From the NCBI RefSeq assembly GCF_030272615.1, contig NC_081407.1:142980897-143044896 (forward strand): DNA of 64,000 bases, written 5' to 3'. The stretch's first letter is position 1. Every line of letters starts with the position of its first letter. Made by a program: the position numbers and the translations under genes. The notes under the pieces were generated by a model, which saw only the letters and a program-made list of their open reading frames with translations, did not search any database and was not told the DNA's origin. Origin of the DNA: Cryptomeria japonica (lineage: Eukaryota; Streptophyta; Pinopsida; Cupressales; Cupressaceae). This document shows, piece by piece, positions 45,404-56,536 of the stretch.

Positions 45404-46298
45404 TGTAAGGAAGTTAAGTAGCGGAAACAACTTCCTACACTAACCTTGAGAGGAGGGTAATGCAAAACTTTTTCAGATCATTACAACAGTTATAGAAAAT
45501 AGAAATAGATATAATAGCATTCATACCACAACACAGTGATTTACGTGGGGAAAACCCTTTCGAGAGAAAAACCCCACACTCCAAAAGCAGCTCAATATTT
45601 TATTCAGCAGTCAAAAATAGATTACAACATACTTGCAGAGCAAGCTCTTCGCAGGAGTACCACTAATCAAAGATTCAGAGGCAACTCAATAGCCATAAGA
45701 CTCTTACACACAACCTCTATCTCACACACCTCATAAATAGGAGATACAATACAGGAAACCGTCAAACGGTATTACAAAACCATGGGCTAAAACCACCCAA
45801 TAAGGTGTAGCCGACCTTATCTCCCTTCTAGATGCCCTATGACATGTTAAAGCACACATCAACACATGTCGCTCCCTTTTTACAGCTCATTTATGTATTC
45901 GATACAAATTATTTTTCCTATTTCAAGAGTACAAACTTCCGGAGGCCATAACTTGAGAACCGGGTGTCCAATTGACGAACCATTTGAAGCGTTGGAAAGC
46001 TCGCGAAGTGCTCTATCACCTCGTAACAAGCTTCGCCGATTACGGCTACTTTTTAGGGCATTTCAGAACCTCTAAAGTCTCCAAAATTAAGTTTAAACAT
46101 TTTATTGCACCCCTCCAAGACGAAAACTTTAATATCTTCAAAACTAGTTGTGACCTTGCGACGCAACTTTACCGGAATGCTTATCTAGCCAACCAGAAGC
46201 TTCAGGGAGAGTTTTGCACCATTTCGTGCTCAAATGAAAACTTACTATAAATAGTAACCTCACATAAATGCAAGGTTGAGACACCATTTTTCCCAACA
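45404..46298 (-). mobile_element. Element H 5' LTR
   Basis: 895 bp, TGTAAGGAAG to TTTTTCCCAACA on the plus strand. Nearly identical to the 3' LTR. The differences cluster at 46010-46080. Confidence 0.9.
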
Positions 46299-46303
46299 GT
46301 GAC
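46299..46303. repeat. TSD of Copia element H (right copy)
   Basis: GTGAC, identical to 40277-40281. Confidence 0.9.
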
Positions 46304-47997
46304 ATTTAGGATTCCAATCATGCAATGATAAATGTCATTCAATCAAATAGCCATGGAGACCATATTAATATAAGTGAGCTTCCTTGGTTATTAATGGACC
46401 AGCAAAGCAATGCTATGAAAGAAATCATACAAAAAATTCAATTTCCCACAGGATTTTCTGCGAACATAAACAATCTCATATCAAAGAAAAGTGAATTTAG
46501 GCCAGGGATGAAAACGCATGATTGGCATACCTTCATTAAGGTAATTCATGTTCTTATGTTTTTAGTATGTATTTAAGTACTACATGTACATGTACTTTTT
46601 ATTGTATTATGTTACAAAAAAATGAAAAGAATTTTATAATTGTTGCAGTACGTTCTACCTCTATCTCTCCCAGATGACTTCAACAATAATGTCAAGCAAG
46701 TCATATATGATCCTGGAAAATACATGAGGTAAGTAGTGATATTTGTTTAGTTCATTGTATAGATATTATATTTGCTATTTGTTTTACTTGTTATGTAATA
46801 TATTTTTTTGTGTCTTGAATATCTTGTAGGTGGTTGTCATGTAAAGAAATCCATAAAGACGATATAAAATATTGGAAGAGAAAAATTTCTCATTTAATGT
46901 GTAAAATGAAAAAGTGTCTACCTCCATCTTTTTTCAATGCACAAGAACACTACCTCATACACCAAGTTGAGGAGATTGAATTGTGTGGACCTGAACACAC
47001 TAGGTCAATGTGGATGGTTGAGAGGCACTTGAAATGTTTGAAGGCTTTGGTTGGACAAAAAGCACATCCTGAGCATTCTATGATGGAGGGATATATGGTA
47101 TACCAGACTATAGTTTATATTTTTTAATATCTTCCTAAGTTTGGAGCAAATATCCATGTGGATCGCATTTGGGATCCCAACCCCTTTAACAAATTCGAAG
47201 GGGAGTACTTGACAGGGAAAGGTAGATTGAAGAAAGTGAGAGGTAATTATAAGATGTTATCGTAGTTAATTAATTCTTAATCTTTAAAATAAATTGATTG
47301 TAAGACGTCTATTTATTTTTTGTATAGTTGGTCGAGAGTGGGATGCACTACATTTGTATATTGCAAACAATCTTGATTGGATGATGGTTTGGATTGAATG
47401 TTGTCAACATTCTAGATGCATGTTAACATGGGAAGGTGTGGCTTCATTGGTTAAAGAAGCTCATCGTAATGGAGATTCCAATGTTACGCAAAGGGAAATT
47501 GATTTAGCATATGGTTTAAGAGATAAATAGGTATGTATAAATTTTACATGTTTGACATATCGTAGGTCAAACACCACAACGCTATGTGCTGCAATGGTCA
47601 TAAATTTTGCATAAAACAGTTGGATGACACGAAGAAAACTTGTGATTCTGGCATCACTGCAGTCTTTGAGGTGACAAATATTTCATCAAGAAATGACATA
47701 CATCTTCAACAGTCTCAAAATCGATACTATGGAATTTTTGGATGATATACTTGAGTGTGGCTTTAATTCCTTCAAATTAGTTTTGTTCATCGTCAAATGG
47801 TACATGCTACGATTGAATAAAAATGATCCTGATAGAACTGTTATTGAACATGATAATGGTTTTATAATGCTAAATAAAAGGTCATTTGAACTAGTTGGGG
47901 ATGAGCCCTATGTTCTTCCAAGCCAATGTGAGCAAGTGTTTTACTCAGAGGTTCCACATAAACCGGGTTGGTCATTTGTTGTTAGAAATGATGATGA

Positions 47998-48031
<34 letters not shown>

Positions 48032-48090
48032 GGTGGTGGTGGTGGTGGTGGTGGTGATGATGGCGATGATGATGGTGAAAATGTTGATGG

Positions 48091-48166
<76 letters not shown>

Positions 48167-48196
48167 GACCTTGATGTTCATGATGATGAAGAATGA
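46304..48196 (+). pseudogene. tnpD: tnpD-type CACTA transposase, 3' part
   Basis: This continues the transposase after H. An exon at 46304-46541 has RPGMKTHDWHTFIK, and 46650-46730 has YVLPLSLPDDFNNNVKQ. From 46830 comes the DUF4218-like CLPPSFFNAQEHYLIHQVEE, CGPEHTRSMWMVERHLKCLK and HPEHSMMEGYMVYQ. Next is GREWDALHLYIANN. The last exon, with a frameshift near 47735, carries a DUF4216-like domain: SSRNDIHLQQSQNRYYGIF, FNSFKLVLFIVKWY, YVLPSQCEQVFYSEVPHKPG. A very acidic tail of aspartate, glycine and aspartate runs (from 47989) ends at TGA 48194. Introns have GT-AG ends. Confidence 0.85.
47989..48160 (+). repeat. (GAT)n(GGT)n(GAT)n microsatellite encoding a D-G-D tract
   Basis: Triplet repeats give about eight aspartates, thirteen glycines, then more than twenty-five aspartates at the end of the transposase frame. 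The other frames give spurious poly-Met, poly-Val and poly-Ile reading frames. Confidence 0.85.
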
Positions 48197-48361
48197 AATG
48201 TATGAGGTATGCGATTAGTATATTATCTATTTAATATTGACTTCTTGATAGAATTTATTTTACATAATTAATTCATTATGTTTTGAATTCTAATGCCATT
48301 ACATAATTAATTCATGATGCACCTTTTAATATGGAGATGGAGATAAGGAGAGTGACTATTT

Positions 48362-48587
48362 ATGTGACATTTTTTAAACTGTGTTTATTTATGGAAATTG
48401 GATTGTTTATTAGCTATGTGATGGATGTTGATTTAAAATACATATGTGATGGATCACATGTTTATGATGATGCATGTGACATTTTTTGAACTTTGTGTTT
48501 ATTTATAGAATGTGGATTGTTTATTACCTATGTGATGGATGGTGATTTATGATACATATGTGATGGATTACATGTTTATGATGACAC
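48362..48587. repeat. 112-bp tandem duplication
   Basis: A unit starting ATGTGACATTTTTT occurs at 48362-48473 and again at 48474-48587 with few differences. ACATATGTGATG motifs continue to about 48660. It lies downstream of the tnpD stop. Confidence 0.75.
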
Positions 48588-49099
48588 ATATGTGATGCTA
48601 ATTGTGATGCTCAATTACATATATGATGACACATCATGTGATGCTTATGATACATATGTATTTATTGTTTATCAACTTACAAATGTCGTAATGCTTATGA
48701 TTCTCAATTGATGGTGTTGATTTCAGGTATAGTCCCTATGTGATGTTGTCACCCTTGGTGGGAACAGGTCATTGACTACAGACATTGTCAACCATTTAGT
48801 TGAGGATCCTACATAGTCTACATAAAGTAAAGGTAAGGAATTAAAAAATTTACAATGATTTTGATGACAACATCTTTTTATTATTTAATACTCTTTTTGT
48901 CTACAAAGTTAATGTTATTCATGTTGTGTACTATGTAATTTTTAGCTAACATAAGATAATTGAATTACATTGTACAGGACCCTGAACCCCTTTGACGAGG
49001 ATCCTGCACAATCTCATGGATGGATAGGTATAACTAGTTAATACACCCTATAGAAACAATTTATTATTTTTAAATTACTTGGACAACAAACTTCCTCAG

Positions 49100-50222
49100 T
49101 TTTTCAAACCTCGACATTAGTAGAAAATCTAATACAGTTATCAACACTTGAGGCCCAAGTTGAACTTATTCCAATTTTAATCCCAAAATCAACTTTAGGG
49201 CTGACTTCTTCATCAACATTACCCTCATTTGCAAAATTTCTCTCTCATTACGAATTAACTCTCTCATTTCATGGAGTGCAGGTACCCCCAAATAGGTATT
49301 TGTCAGATCTATCTTCATCGAGTTAGGAAAATGTAGGAATAGAAAATGAAAGTGACACATGTAGTAGGTCTACAATAGGGAGATCAACAAGAGATCAAAA
49401 TATTAGAAGAAAATTCAATAAACGCATGAAATTTTTCCTTGCTCAAGGGGGGTTATGTTCTTATGATGATGAGACCAAAGGTGACATTGAGGTGCCACTG
49501 AGGTACAGACATCTACAGAAACAATGGGCACCCAAGGAACTTCCTCCAATAAACATCAATTTTTGTGTTAACGATAGGATATATCACATAGCACCTTCAT
49601 TGTTACATGGTTTAGGTTTATTTTCCATGGATGGCATAAAGGTCTATTACAATAGAGTTGCTGAATTGATGGAGTTTGTTGGACCTTGTTACAATTACAA
49701 TAATTGGATGCAGATTGTTAAATATAAAAAAAGTATGCGTAGGTATGCACTGTCAGCAAATTATATACAACATAAAGATAATGATTAAAGTAAACGAGTG
49801 GTTGTATAAATTGATGGTTGACCAAAAGCAATAGGGAATATTGCAAGTTTTATAAATAGTACACGACCTAGGTCAACTAATAAACAACCCAATTGCATAT
49901 TTGAGGCGCGCAAGAGAAATCATGTATTTGTATGTGCGATAAAATCAATAAGTGCAAGCAAAGAGCTTCTAATCAATTACAGTTTGAACCGTATAGATAC
50001 AAACAAAGTTAATATCATGGGGGTGGTACGTAATATATACCATTTAAATTAACCAACCTCCAATTAATGAATCCAATATACCATTTTATTATGAATTTTT
50101 TTTGCTAAGTCTATTGGTTTAATTTTGCTAGCGTTTTTTATTTTTTTTCTTTGTCACAGGGCAACATGGATCCATCACATATCACAGATAGGGATGTAGC
50201 TTGTGACACTTCTACCGAGTAG
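49100..50222 (+). pseudogene. SET-domain protein gene inside the CACTA transposon
   Basis: The main exon (about 49100-50025) gives a serine-rich lead, then FNKRMKFFLAQGGLCSYDDE and PLRYRHLQKQWAPKELPP. The SET-like core follows: HGLGLFSMDGIKVYYNRVAE, LMEFVG, RRYALSANYIQ, KAIGNIASFINSTRPRSTNK, QPNCIFEARKRNHVFVCAIK and SISASKELLINYSLNRIDTN. These fit the SET order (GxGLF, EYxGE, YxL, GNxxxFINHS, PN, GEELxxxY), with the final tyrosine kept but GEEL changed to SKEL. Joining GTG|GT at 50025 to AG|GGC at 50160 keeps the frame and ends at a stop at 50220. SET proteins methylate lysines, mostly on histones. Three in-frame stops (near 49788-49835) break it here. Upstream exons near 48726 and 48980 are possible. 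Confidence 0.75.
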
Positions 50223-50336
50223 GTAAACCTCATTGTAATTGTACAAATTAGATAGAAGCAAACTGTTACATTATAATGTTCTTTTTTTTAGTGATTTATA
50301 CTAATTTTGTAATTGTTAATGATATTCTTGACATAG

Positions 50337-53150
50337 ATGGATGTTCGGGGAAAGGGAAAGGGAGTTGCAGTACCTGAGCACCTTTCTAGGGATGTGGAAT
50401 CATTAGGGTTAAGTGATGATGACCTTGAATATTCCACACACCTTATGAAATTCTTTAAAATGCCTCTTAGAAAAATTAGAAAAGAGATTGTTGCTTTGGC
50501 AGCCGTGCATCCTATTGCTGATGAGATACAAGAGAGGGTGGAATTATTGCTTCGGACAGGAGAAAACTTGCAAGTAAGCAGTAGTGAAAGCTTTAATTAT
50601 AACAAAAGTTCAATAATGGTTTATATTTTATTCTCTTTTATGTCATTAACTAAAATATGTACGTATTGTTTTTACAGCAATTTATTTGCCCTCATGAAAG
50701 TCATTCCCATGATCAGGGTGTTGCAGGATCTTCAGGTGATGATGATTTTCTTGTATTATCGCTTGCTTGGCTTATCACTCTGAGTACCCAAAACACATCA
50801 TACTTGATACTGACAATTTTCAAAATAAAGGTTCATCCTTGTTTACAATTCTTGCACTTTTCATATATTTAATGTTTGATATATTTAATGTATTATTCTT
50901 TAGGTGTTGTCAATGTTCCTGTGCAAATGTCGTCGCCGCCTCATCATAGGTTACCCTCACCTATATTGCCGATTGCAATGTTGGCAACATGTAGCATGCA
51001 CACATCCTCTATTGCACGTCATATTGGCCCGCCCACTGTTAGTAGATCCATCTTTTTCTCTATCTTTTGTCATGTGTTAATTTCCCTTCAAGCGTTCTTT
51101 CTTGAATTCTGATGCCATTTCATAGTGGATTCATTTTTTGCAGGAGGAGATGCACATGAGGATGTGCTAGAGGTGACTACTACTAATAACATACCATCAT
51201 TTCCTAGATCTTCTCATATTGCTAGTATGGGAACGTTGCAGGCCGCATTGGTGGTGAGCGACAAAGAAATGAATCCCTTAAAGATACAAAAGGTTCCAGG
51301 TACTTTAAAATTATTATTATATATACTCTAATTGTAATTTACTTTATGATCACTCATTTTGGACTAATGATCCCATGAATTTTTTACAGGCAATGATATT
51401 TTCTATAAACATCTTAGTGACATTGCATTGTAGATATTTGGGCCCACCATACATAAAAGGTGGTGCATCATATGTGAACTAACCTTAATCCACTATTTTG
51501 ATTTCATATCATTGCTAGAATATTTTTCCTTTGATCCATTTCTTGAAGCGTAATAAATGTAGCTTCAGTTCATTTCTAAATCTAGCAGGTTTGTTTTTGC
51601 TTTAAAAGGTGGAATGACTAAGAAAAAAGGTTAAAAGATGAATTGACAAACCAAATGGTTGAGTGGTTTGGAAATGACACCTTTGACAAAACTAAGCTCC
51701 TTGAAAAAGATGGCACACATCTAAAGCATGTGAGGGACCAATATAGGACACATTTAGAGAGGAACCTAAAGTATGAGCATCCTCCTATGATTACAGATAG
51801 GGAGTGGAAGGACCTGATTTTGGATGCCAAGGAGAGAATTGAAAGGAAAAAAGGAAAAACACCATCAGATGCCAGAAGAAGGTACGGGATACTATTAAGA
51901 ATGTAATTATGTACTAATTAATTACTCTTTATATTTATATAATCTAACACATTTCAAACTTTTTATAGACTGAGTGATAGGTCAAAGGCAACCAAGGCAA
52001 GACAAGAAAAGAATGGGCAACACAAACTCGACTCTAGTGGTTACATGAAACTTGCTGCACGAATTGTAAGTATGTCTTGTAAATGAAATATTGCATCAAA
52101 ATATTAATAAATTGCAAACGTTTTTTTTTTAATCAAACAATGCAAGCAAAATTCACGGTACCAAGCAAAGAAGTGGGGCTCTGAATTCAATAGAGCGCCC
52201 ACAAAAGATGACAAGAGAATTGCCTACCAGTAAGGTTATTCAGCCATGGCTGATCAGCTATGAGAATTGAGTGGGCATACACAACATTCGAGTGCATCTG
52301 TCACATAGGTAAATATGCTAAATGGAAATTGTTTCAAATTGAATATTTTACCAATAATCTAATTGATGTTGAGTTCCAACATAAAGTGACTATATTTATT
52401 TTAAATAAGCAAGCAATGATAACAATGTGTATGACATTGGAATGCAGCCTGCTAATCATGAAACACCACCTGCACATGAAGGTCCAGATGTGCATCCCAA
52501 TAGTGGAGGTATTCATTTGCTATTCAAATTTATTTATTTAGATATTAATACAATTAAACATCTTAATTTATAATTAGAGTAGTAATTAATGTAACCTTTT
52601 TTGTTAATATTTTAGAGCATGTAGTCAGTGGTGACCAAGTGGAGCATGATCTGGGTACACAACATCAGGAATGTGATGTTCCCCACTCAGGTAAAGAGGA
52701 CCACTGTTATTCCTTTAAACAAATATAATTGCAATTGGTGTTCAACATTAATGTAACCTTTAGTATTTCAACTCAAGATGATCTAGAGGGTGTTCAGCAT
52801 TAATGTAACCTTTAGTATTTCAACTCCAGATGATCTAGAGGGTGTTCAACGTGTTGAGGTTGAGGCTACACAAAATGATGTGGCCCCATCAGGTAAAGAG
52901 CGCAACAATTATGTTCTCTAAATTAATGAAATACTTGTAATAATAATTTTTATTTTTTTTAATTTAACCCATTTCTTTGTTATTGTAGAGGACCCCCATT
53001 CCCTTCAGTGTCCTTGTCCTCAGTATAGGACTAGGCATATATCGAGATCATGAGTAGTTGGTGGAACATCTGCAGAGGGGGGAATGATGAAGAAACCGAT
53101 GTTCCACTTAGTCTTTTCATAGCTTCAAAGAAAAATAAAATGATTGTAAT
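50337..53150 (+). pseudogene. tnpA-like gene of the CACTA transposon (Transposase_24-like)
   Basis: A multi-exon gene. The first exon (50337-50572) begins MDVRGKGKGVAVPEHLSRDV and holds MPLRKIRKEIVALAAVHPIA. Small proline/serine-rich exons follow (HESHSHDQGVAGSSGDDD, MSSPPHHRLPSPILPI). A charged exon at about 51640-51900 has VEWFGNDTFDKTKLLEKDG, REWKDLILDAKERIERKKG and TPSDARRRYG. Then come RLSDRSKATKARQEKNGQHK and DSSGYMKLAARI (51970-52070), which resemble the plant Ptta/En/Spm transposase family. Small acidic exons end with EDPHSLQCPCPQYRTRH near 53050. TnpA binds the subterminal repeats. Exon limits are my estimates, and stops occur. Confidence 0.65.
52737..52850. repeat. 52-bp tandem duplication covering an exon edge of the tnpA-like gene
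   Basis: GGTGTTCAACATTAATG to GATGATCTAGAG occurs twice with a 52-bp period, followed by the start of a third copy. It duplicates an intron 3' end with its AG and the first codons (DDLEGVQ) of an exon. Confidence 0.7.
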
Positions 53151-56100
53151 CTAACTTATTTGATAATGACTGATTTTTATGTGTTAGTGAATGTAATTAT
53201 GTGCTAATTAATGGTTATGGATGATATGTATTAATTAATATTGATGAATGTTGCATGTTAATTAATGTTAATCAATGTTATGTGTTAATGAACGTTATGT
53301 GATATTAATGAATGAATGCTATATTTTTATAATGGTAGAAAGAATGAATGAATGAATGTTATAAGATGTTAACGGGGAATTTAGAGTGATGTTAGGGGGG
53401 GGAGGGGCCAAATGAGCTTCCACCTTCACGTGGTTGGCCTTGTTAAGTAGAGAATATTAAACTATTCTCAAAACCAAGTGAAGCTCAACAAGATAACACA
53501 CTTTTTAATATTTCATTATGTTGCACAGTTAATCTTATTGAATAATGTATATTGAATCTTAATTGCAGGGTCCAACAGAGCCAACACGAACAACAACACC
53601 ACAAGTTGCTGGGTATAATGAACTCCCATATTGTCTTGTTTGTACATGAACAATATGAGTTGCTTCTAGTGTTGATATCCAAGGCAGGGCTGCAAAAGTT
53701 ATGAATATGCCTCATCGTTGTAAGTTTTTTTATTACTTGTAAGTCATGAATATTGCTCTGTAGTTGATTAAAATCATTTCAGTGAATGAAAATCTTGATT
53801 ATTATAAAGTGATATCTACACTATCAATATCAATTCCAAATTGAAACCCTTTTAGTGCATGCATGTTGTTTGCCAAAATGCCATCTCAAAAGTATCAATA
53901 AACAAACATTGGCATTCACAAAATCAAGAAAGACAAACTGAAAATTAGCAATAGAGAATTCAAGTAAACTAGTTGTCAAGAAGCATATTTGAAAAGGTGC
54001 AAAAGAAATTGGTTTCAAAACAGGGGTAGACCATTACAAATTGGCAACTTGGCATCACTTCTCTTCTTACTTCTCCTCAATCCTCTTTCTCTACACTCTC
54101 ACTTTTTCACTTGGCACCTGCAACTCTCACTCTCTTATTCATAGTTGTCGACTTCTTGCTCTTTGTTTTTGTAAGTTGAAACAAAAATAGGAGGCAGATT
54201 TATAAAGTTGGTGGGGTTTGGGTGGGGCCCATAGGCTGTGAGGGTTTGACCTTGGGCATGGAGTTTGAAAAAAAGTTCTGATTTTTTTTTAAATCACTTA
54301 TGGGTTGTTTGGCCATGGGAGATGCTTGGATGTCCCTGAAATGGTCAGGAGGCTCTTGGGAGTCCCTCAAACGTCTCAAGGATGTCCTAGAGGTGTCTCA
54401 AAGATGATGGCATTGGATTGCATTGGGGCGGCAGAGGGACGTCCATCCAAGTCCCTGTATTCTAAAGGTGTCCCCATTTAAAAAACAAATAGTTTTGGGG
54501 GAGGAAATGTCCTTGTGGAACACTGGCTCCAATACATACATCTTGGTATGATTTTTTAAATAAGACACCAGAATTCATAAAAGAGTATCTTTAGAATTTA
54601 TATTAATCAATAAAAGATGTTTCTAATTCAATGTATGTACCAAACCCTATTACCAACAATATAACAGCCCTAGCCTACAAATTGGACTGGTTAATTTTTT
54701 CCAATCAAACAAACATGTAATCACTCCATAAACTAGGTACATTAAGCACACATCGAATTATAAAATAAGTAAGTGTGATACATCAATATGTCAAAGTTTA
54801 ATAACCTAGATATTAGGACTGTAAAATACTATATCGTATCCTAATTCCTAAAATAACCCTTTTTGTGTGATTTGTGAAGTACAATACACAACTTGGAATT
54901 ACGTTGAGTCAAATGCAAAATCGGTACTAACCATGGAAGTTGAGGATAAATCATGAACAACATATCTGAAGCAACACGGGATTGACTCAAGTGCAGATGA
55001 ATGCTAGGAAATAAAGTAGAAAACAATACAAAATTAGGTAAGAAACTAGGTGACAATTAACCATGAACAACTTGAAATAATCTATAATTAATGATCTATG
55101 TGATCCATCAACCTGTGACTATGAAACGTAATCTACAAATAGTAAACTTGTGGACCATTAAGAACAAGAAGAAACTTGTTAGTAGATCTGCCATTTCTAG
55201 TCAATCAATCATCAAAGAACTTGTGATCTGCCATGCACCATGTATGTCGTATACCATATCTATATACAAACATTTTGTATTGAGTAAACTACATTTATTG
55301 ATTCATTGAACTTGTTTTGCTTGGATCCAAACACCATGGAAACATAACCATTAATCCTAATAACCTGTGAACCATGGAGTGCAAACTAAATGGAATCATG
55401 TCCAAAATTTTGGTTAAAACAATCTAGGGAAAATAGTGGGATTCCAATTATCCATTTCAAAACACCATCTTTGAAACTTCCATGTTCAATATACAGAAAA
55501 AACTCTATTTTTTTAATCATTTTACTCATCAATATACTTTTTTGCTAAATAAAAGTTGGATTTATGTTAAAAGAGCTAAATATTTCAAAACCATTTAAGC
55601 ACAGTTTATATCCCTATCGTTTATCACTATTTCTTTTTGATAGATTGCTGCCTTTTTCCAATGGCATTGTTGTAGTATTGATTAATGTGCTACATCATAA
55701 TGTGATCAACTTAAAAGAAGTACTAAATTTTACTTGATATTTCTTTTAAATTGAGGGGTGAATTAGCTATATCCTCTAGACCAAGCATTATTTTATCATA
55801 TTTATTGTCAGCATTCCTTCAATACCTGTTTGTGAATATTTAGGGTGACATGATTAGCATCCTCCCCTTTGTACAAAATTATTGATTACATGAAATGGAT
55901 TTTTTATGTCATTTTGCAATATACCATGGTTGTATATGTTTATACGTAAAGTTATGAATCCAAAATTGTCAAATAGATGTTACATAGATAATAGTCTTTC
56001 CTTGTTGCTATCTATTATAGACAATGGAAAAGTTTCCATTGTCCTTTAATTATCGTATACATTACTTGAACCCAATCTATGTGTCTTTCTGGTCGAAGTC

Positions 56101-56247
56101 ATGGAATTTCAGCAATTTAATTCTTAGTATATAGCAATAGCCAATTAGCAAGCTGACTCTAGAGAAGACAAATTTGAAAGAATTCATAAAACAGGAGTTG
56201 TCAATGACATATACTGACGCTTGAGTTTTATGTTTCTTTTGTTATAG
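53151..56247. other. E 3' region, no gene recognised
   Basis: Bases 53170-53365 are low-complexity runs of AATGAATG, TTAATTAATG and similar units. A G-run lies at 53394-53405. Around 54230-54480 there is a G-rich block with repeated GGATGTCCCT and GAGTCCCTCAAACGTCTC-like phrases. It may be part of another small element or a captured gene piece, which I cannot identify. The rest is AT-rich without convincing frames. Confidence 0.5.
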
Positions 56248-56536
56248 GCTCCTTTGATGTAAGGGATAAAGAGGATTGATGGATACGAAGATGGGTTAAG
56301 AAGGGGGATATGATTATCCTCCCAAGAGGAATTTATCATCGATTTACCCTTGACACAAACAACTACATTAATGTAAATGCTCTTTTATCTCAAGGACACT
56401 CACTATAAATCATTTCTCATAAGAACTAGAGGATATTATTATTGTTTCTTTGACTTTTATCGCATATCCTGAGGCTTTTCCAGGGTGAGCCAGTCTGGAC
56501 AACATACAATCATCCTTGTGAGGAGCATCCTGCTAG
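56248..56536 (+). pseudogene. Captured acireductone dioxygenase (ARD) gene fragment, two exons
   Basis: The exon at 56248-56372, after a TTATAG acceptor, encodes [20 protein letters not shown], then [20 protein letters not shown]. It ends at AAT|GTAAAT. The next exon (to 56536, donor AG|GTAAGA) encodes LRLFQGEPVWTTYNHPCEEH followed by PAR. Both match the C-terminal half of plant ARD, the methionine-salvage enzyme. They include the metal-ligand histidine of YHRFTLD. A TGA replaces the expected CGA before WIR. Exon-intron form is kept, so this is a DNA-level capture by the transposon, as CACTA and other DNA elements are known to do. The N-terminal exons were not found. Confidence 0.85.

Larger units (their letters stand above)
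40282..46298 (-). mobile_element. Copia (Tork/Tnt1-like) retrotransposon H, nearly complete
   Basis: 6017 bp on the minus strand, inserted in the tnpD gene. The two LTRs are both 895 bp (45404-46298 is 5', 40282-41176 is 3') and differ at roughly 30 positions by eye, mostly transitions. Primer-binding site, polypurine tract, TSD GTGAC and all Copia domains are present in order. RT motifs (MDVKTAFLHGDLEEDIYMTQ) and the RNase H motif RRSTSAYVFTLFGGAISW are of the Tork/Tnt1 kind. Only a handful of stops break the polyprotein, so it is the youngest datable insertion in the window. Confidence 0.92.

Noticed and set aside
47895-48218. Poly-Met/poly-Val and poly-Ile frames
   Set aside because: Alternative frames of the GAT/GGT microsatellite. 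The aspartate/glycine frame continues the transposase and is the real one.
56248-56536. Functional host acireductone dioxygenase gene
   Set aside because: Only two exons are found, with an in-frame stop and no N-terminal half, and they lie inside the CACTA transposon borders.
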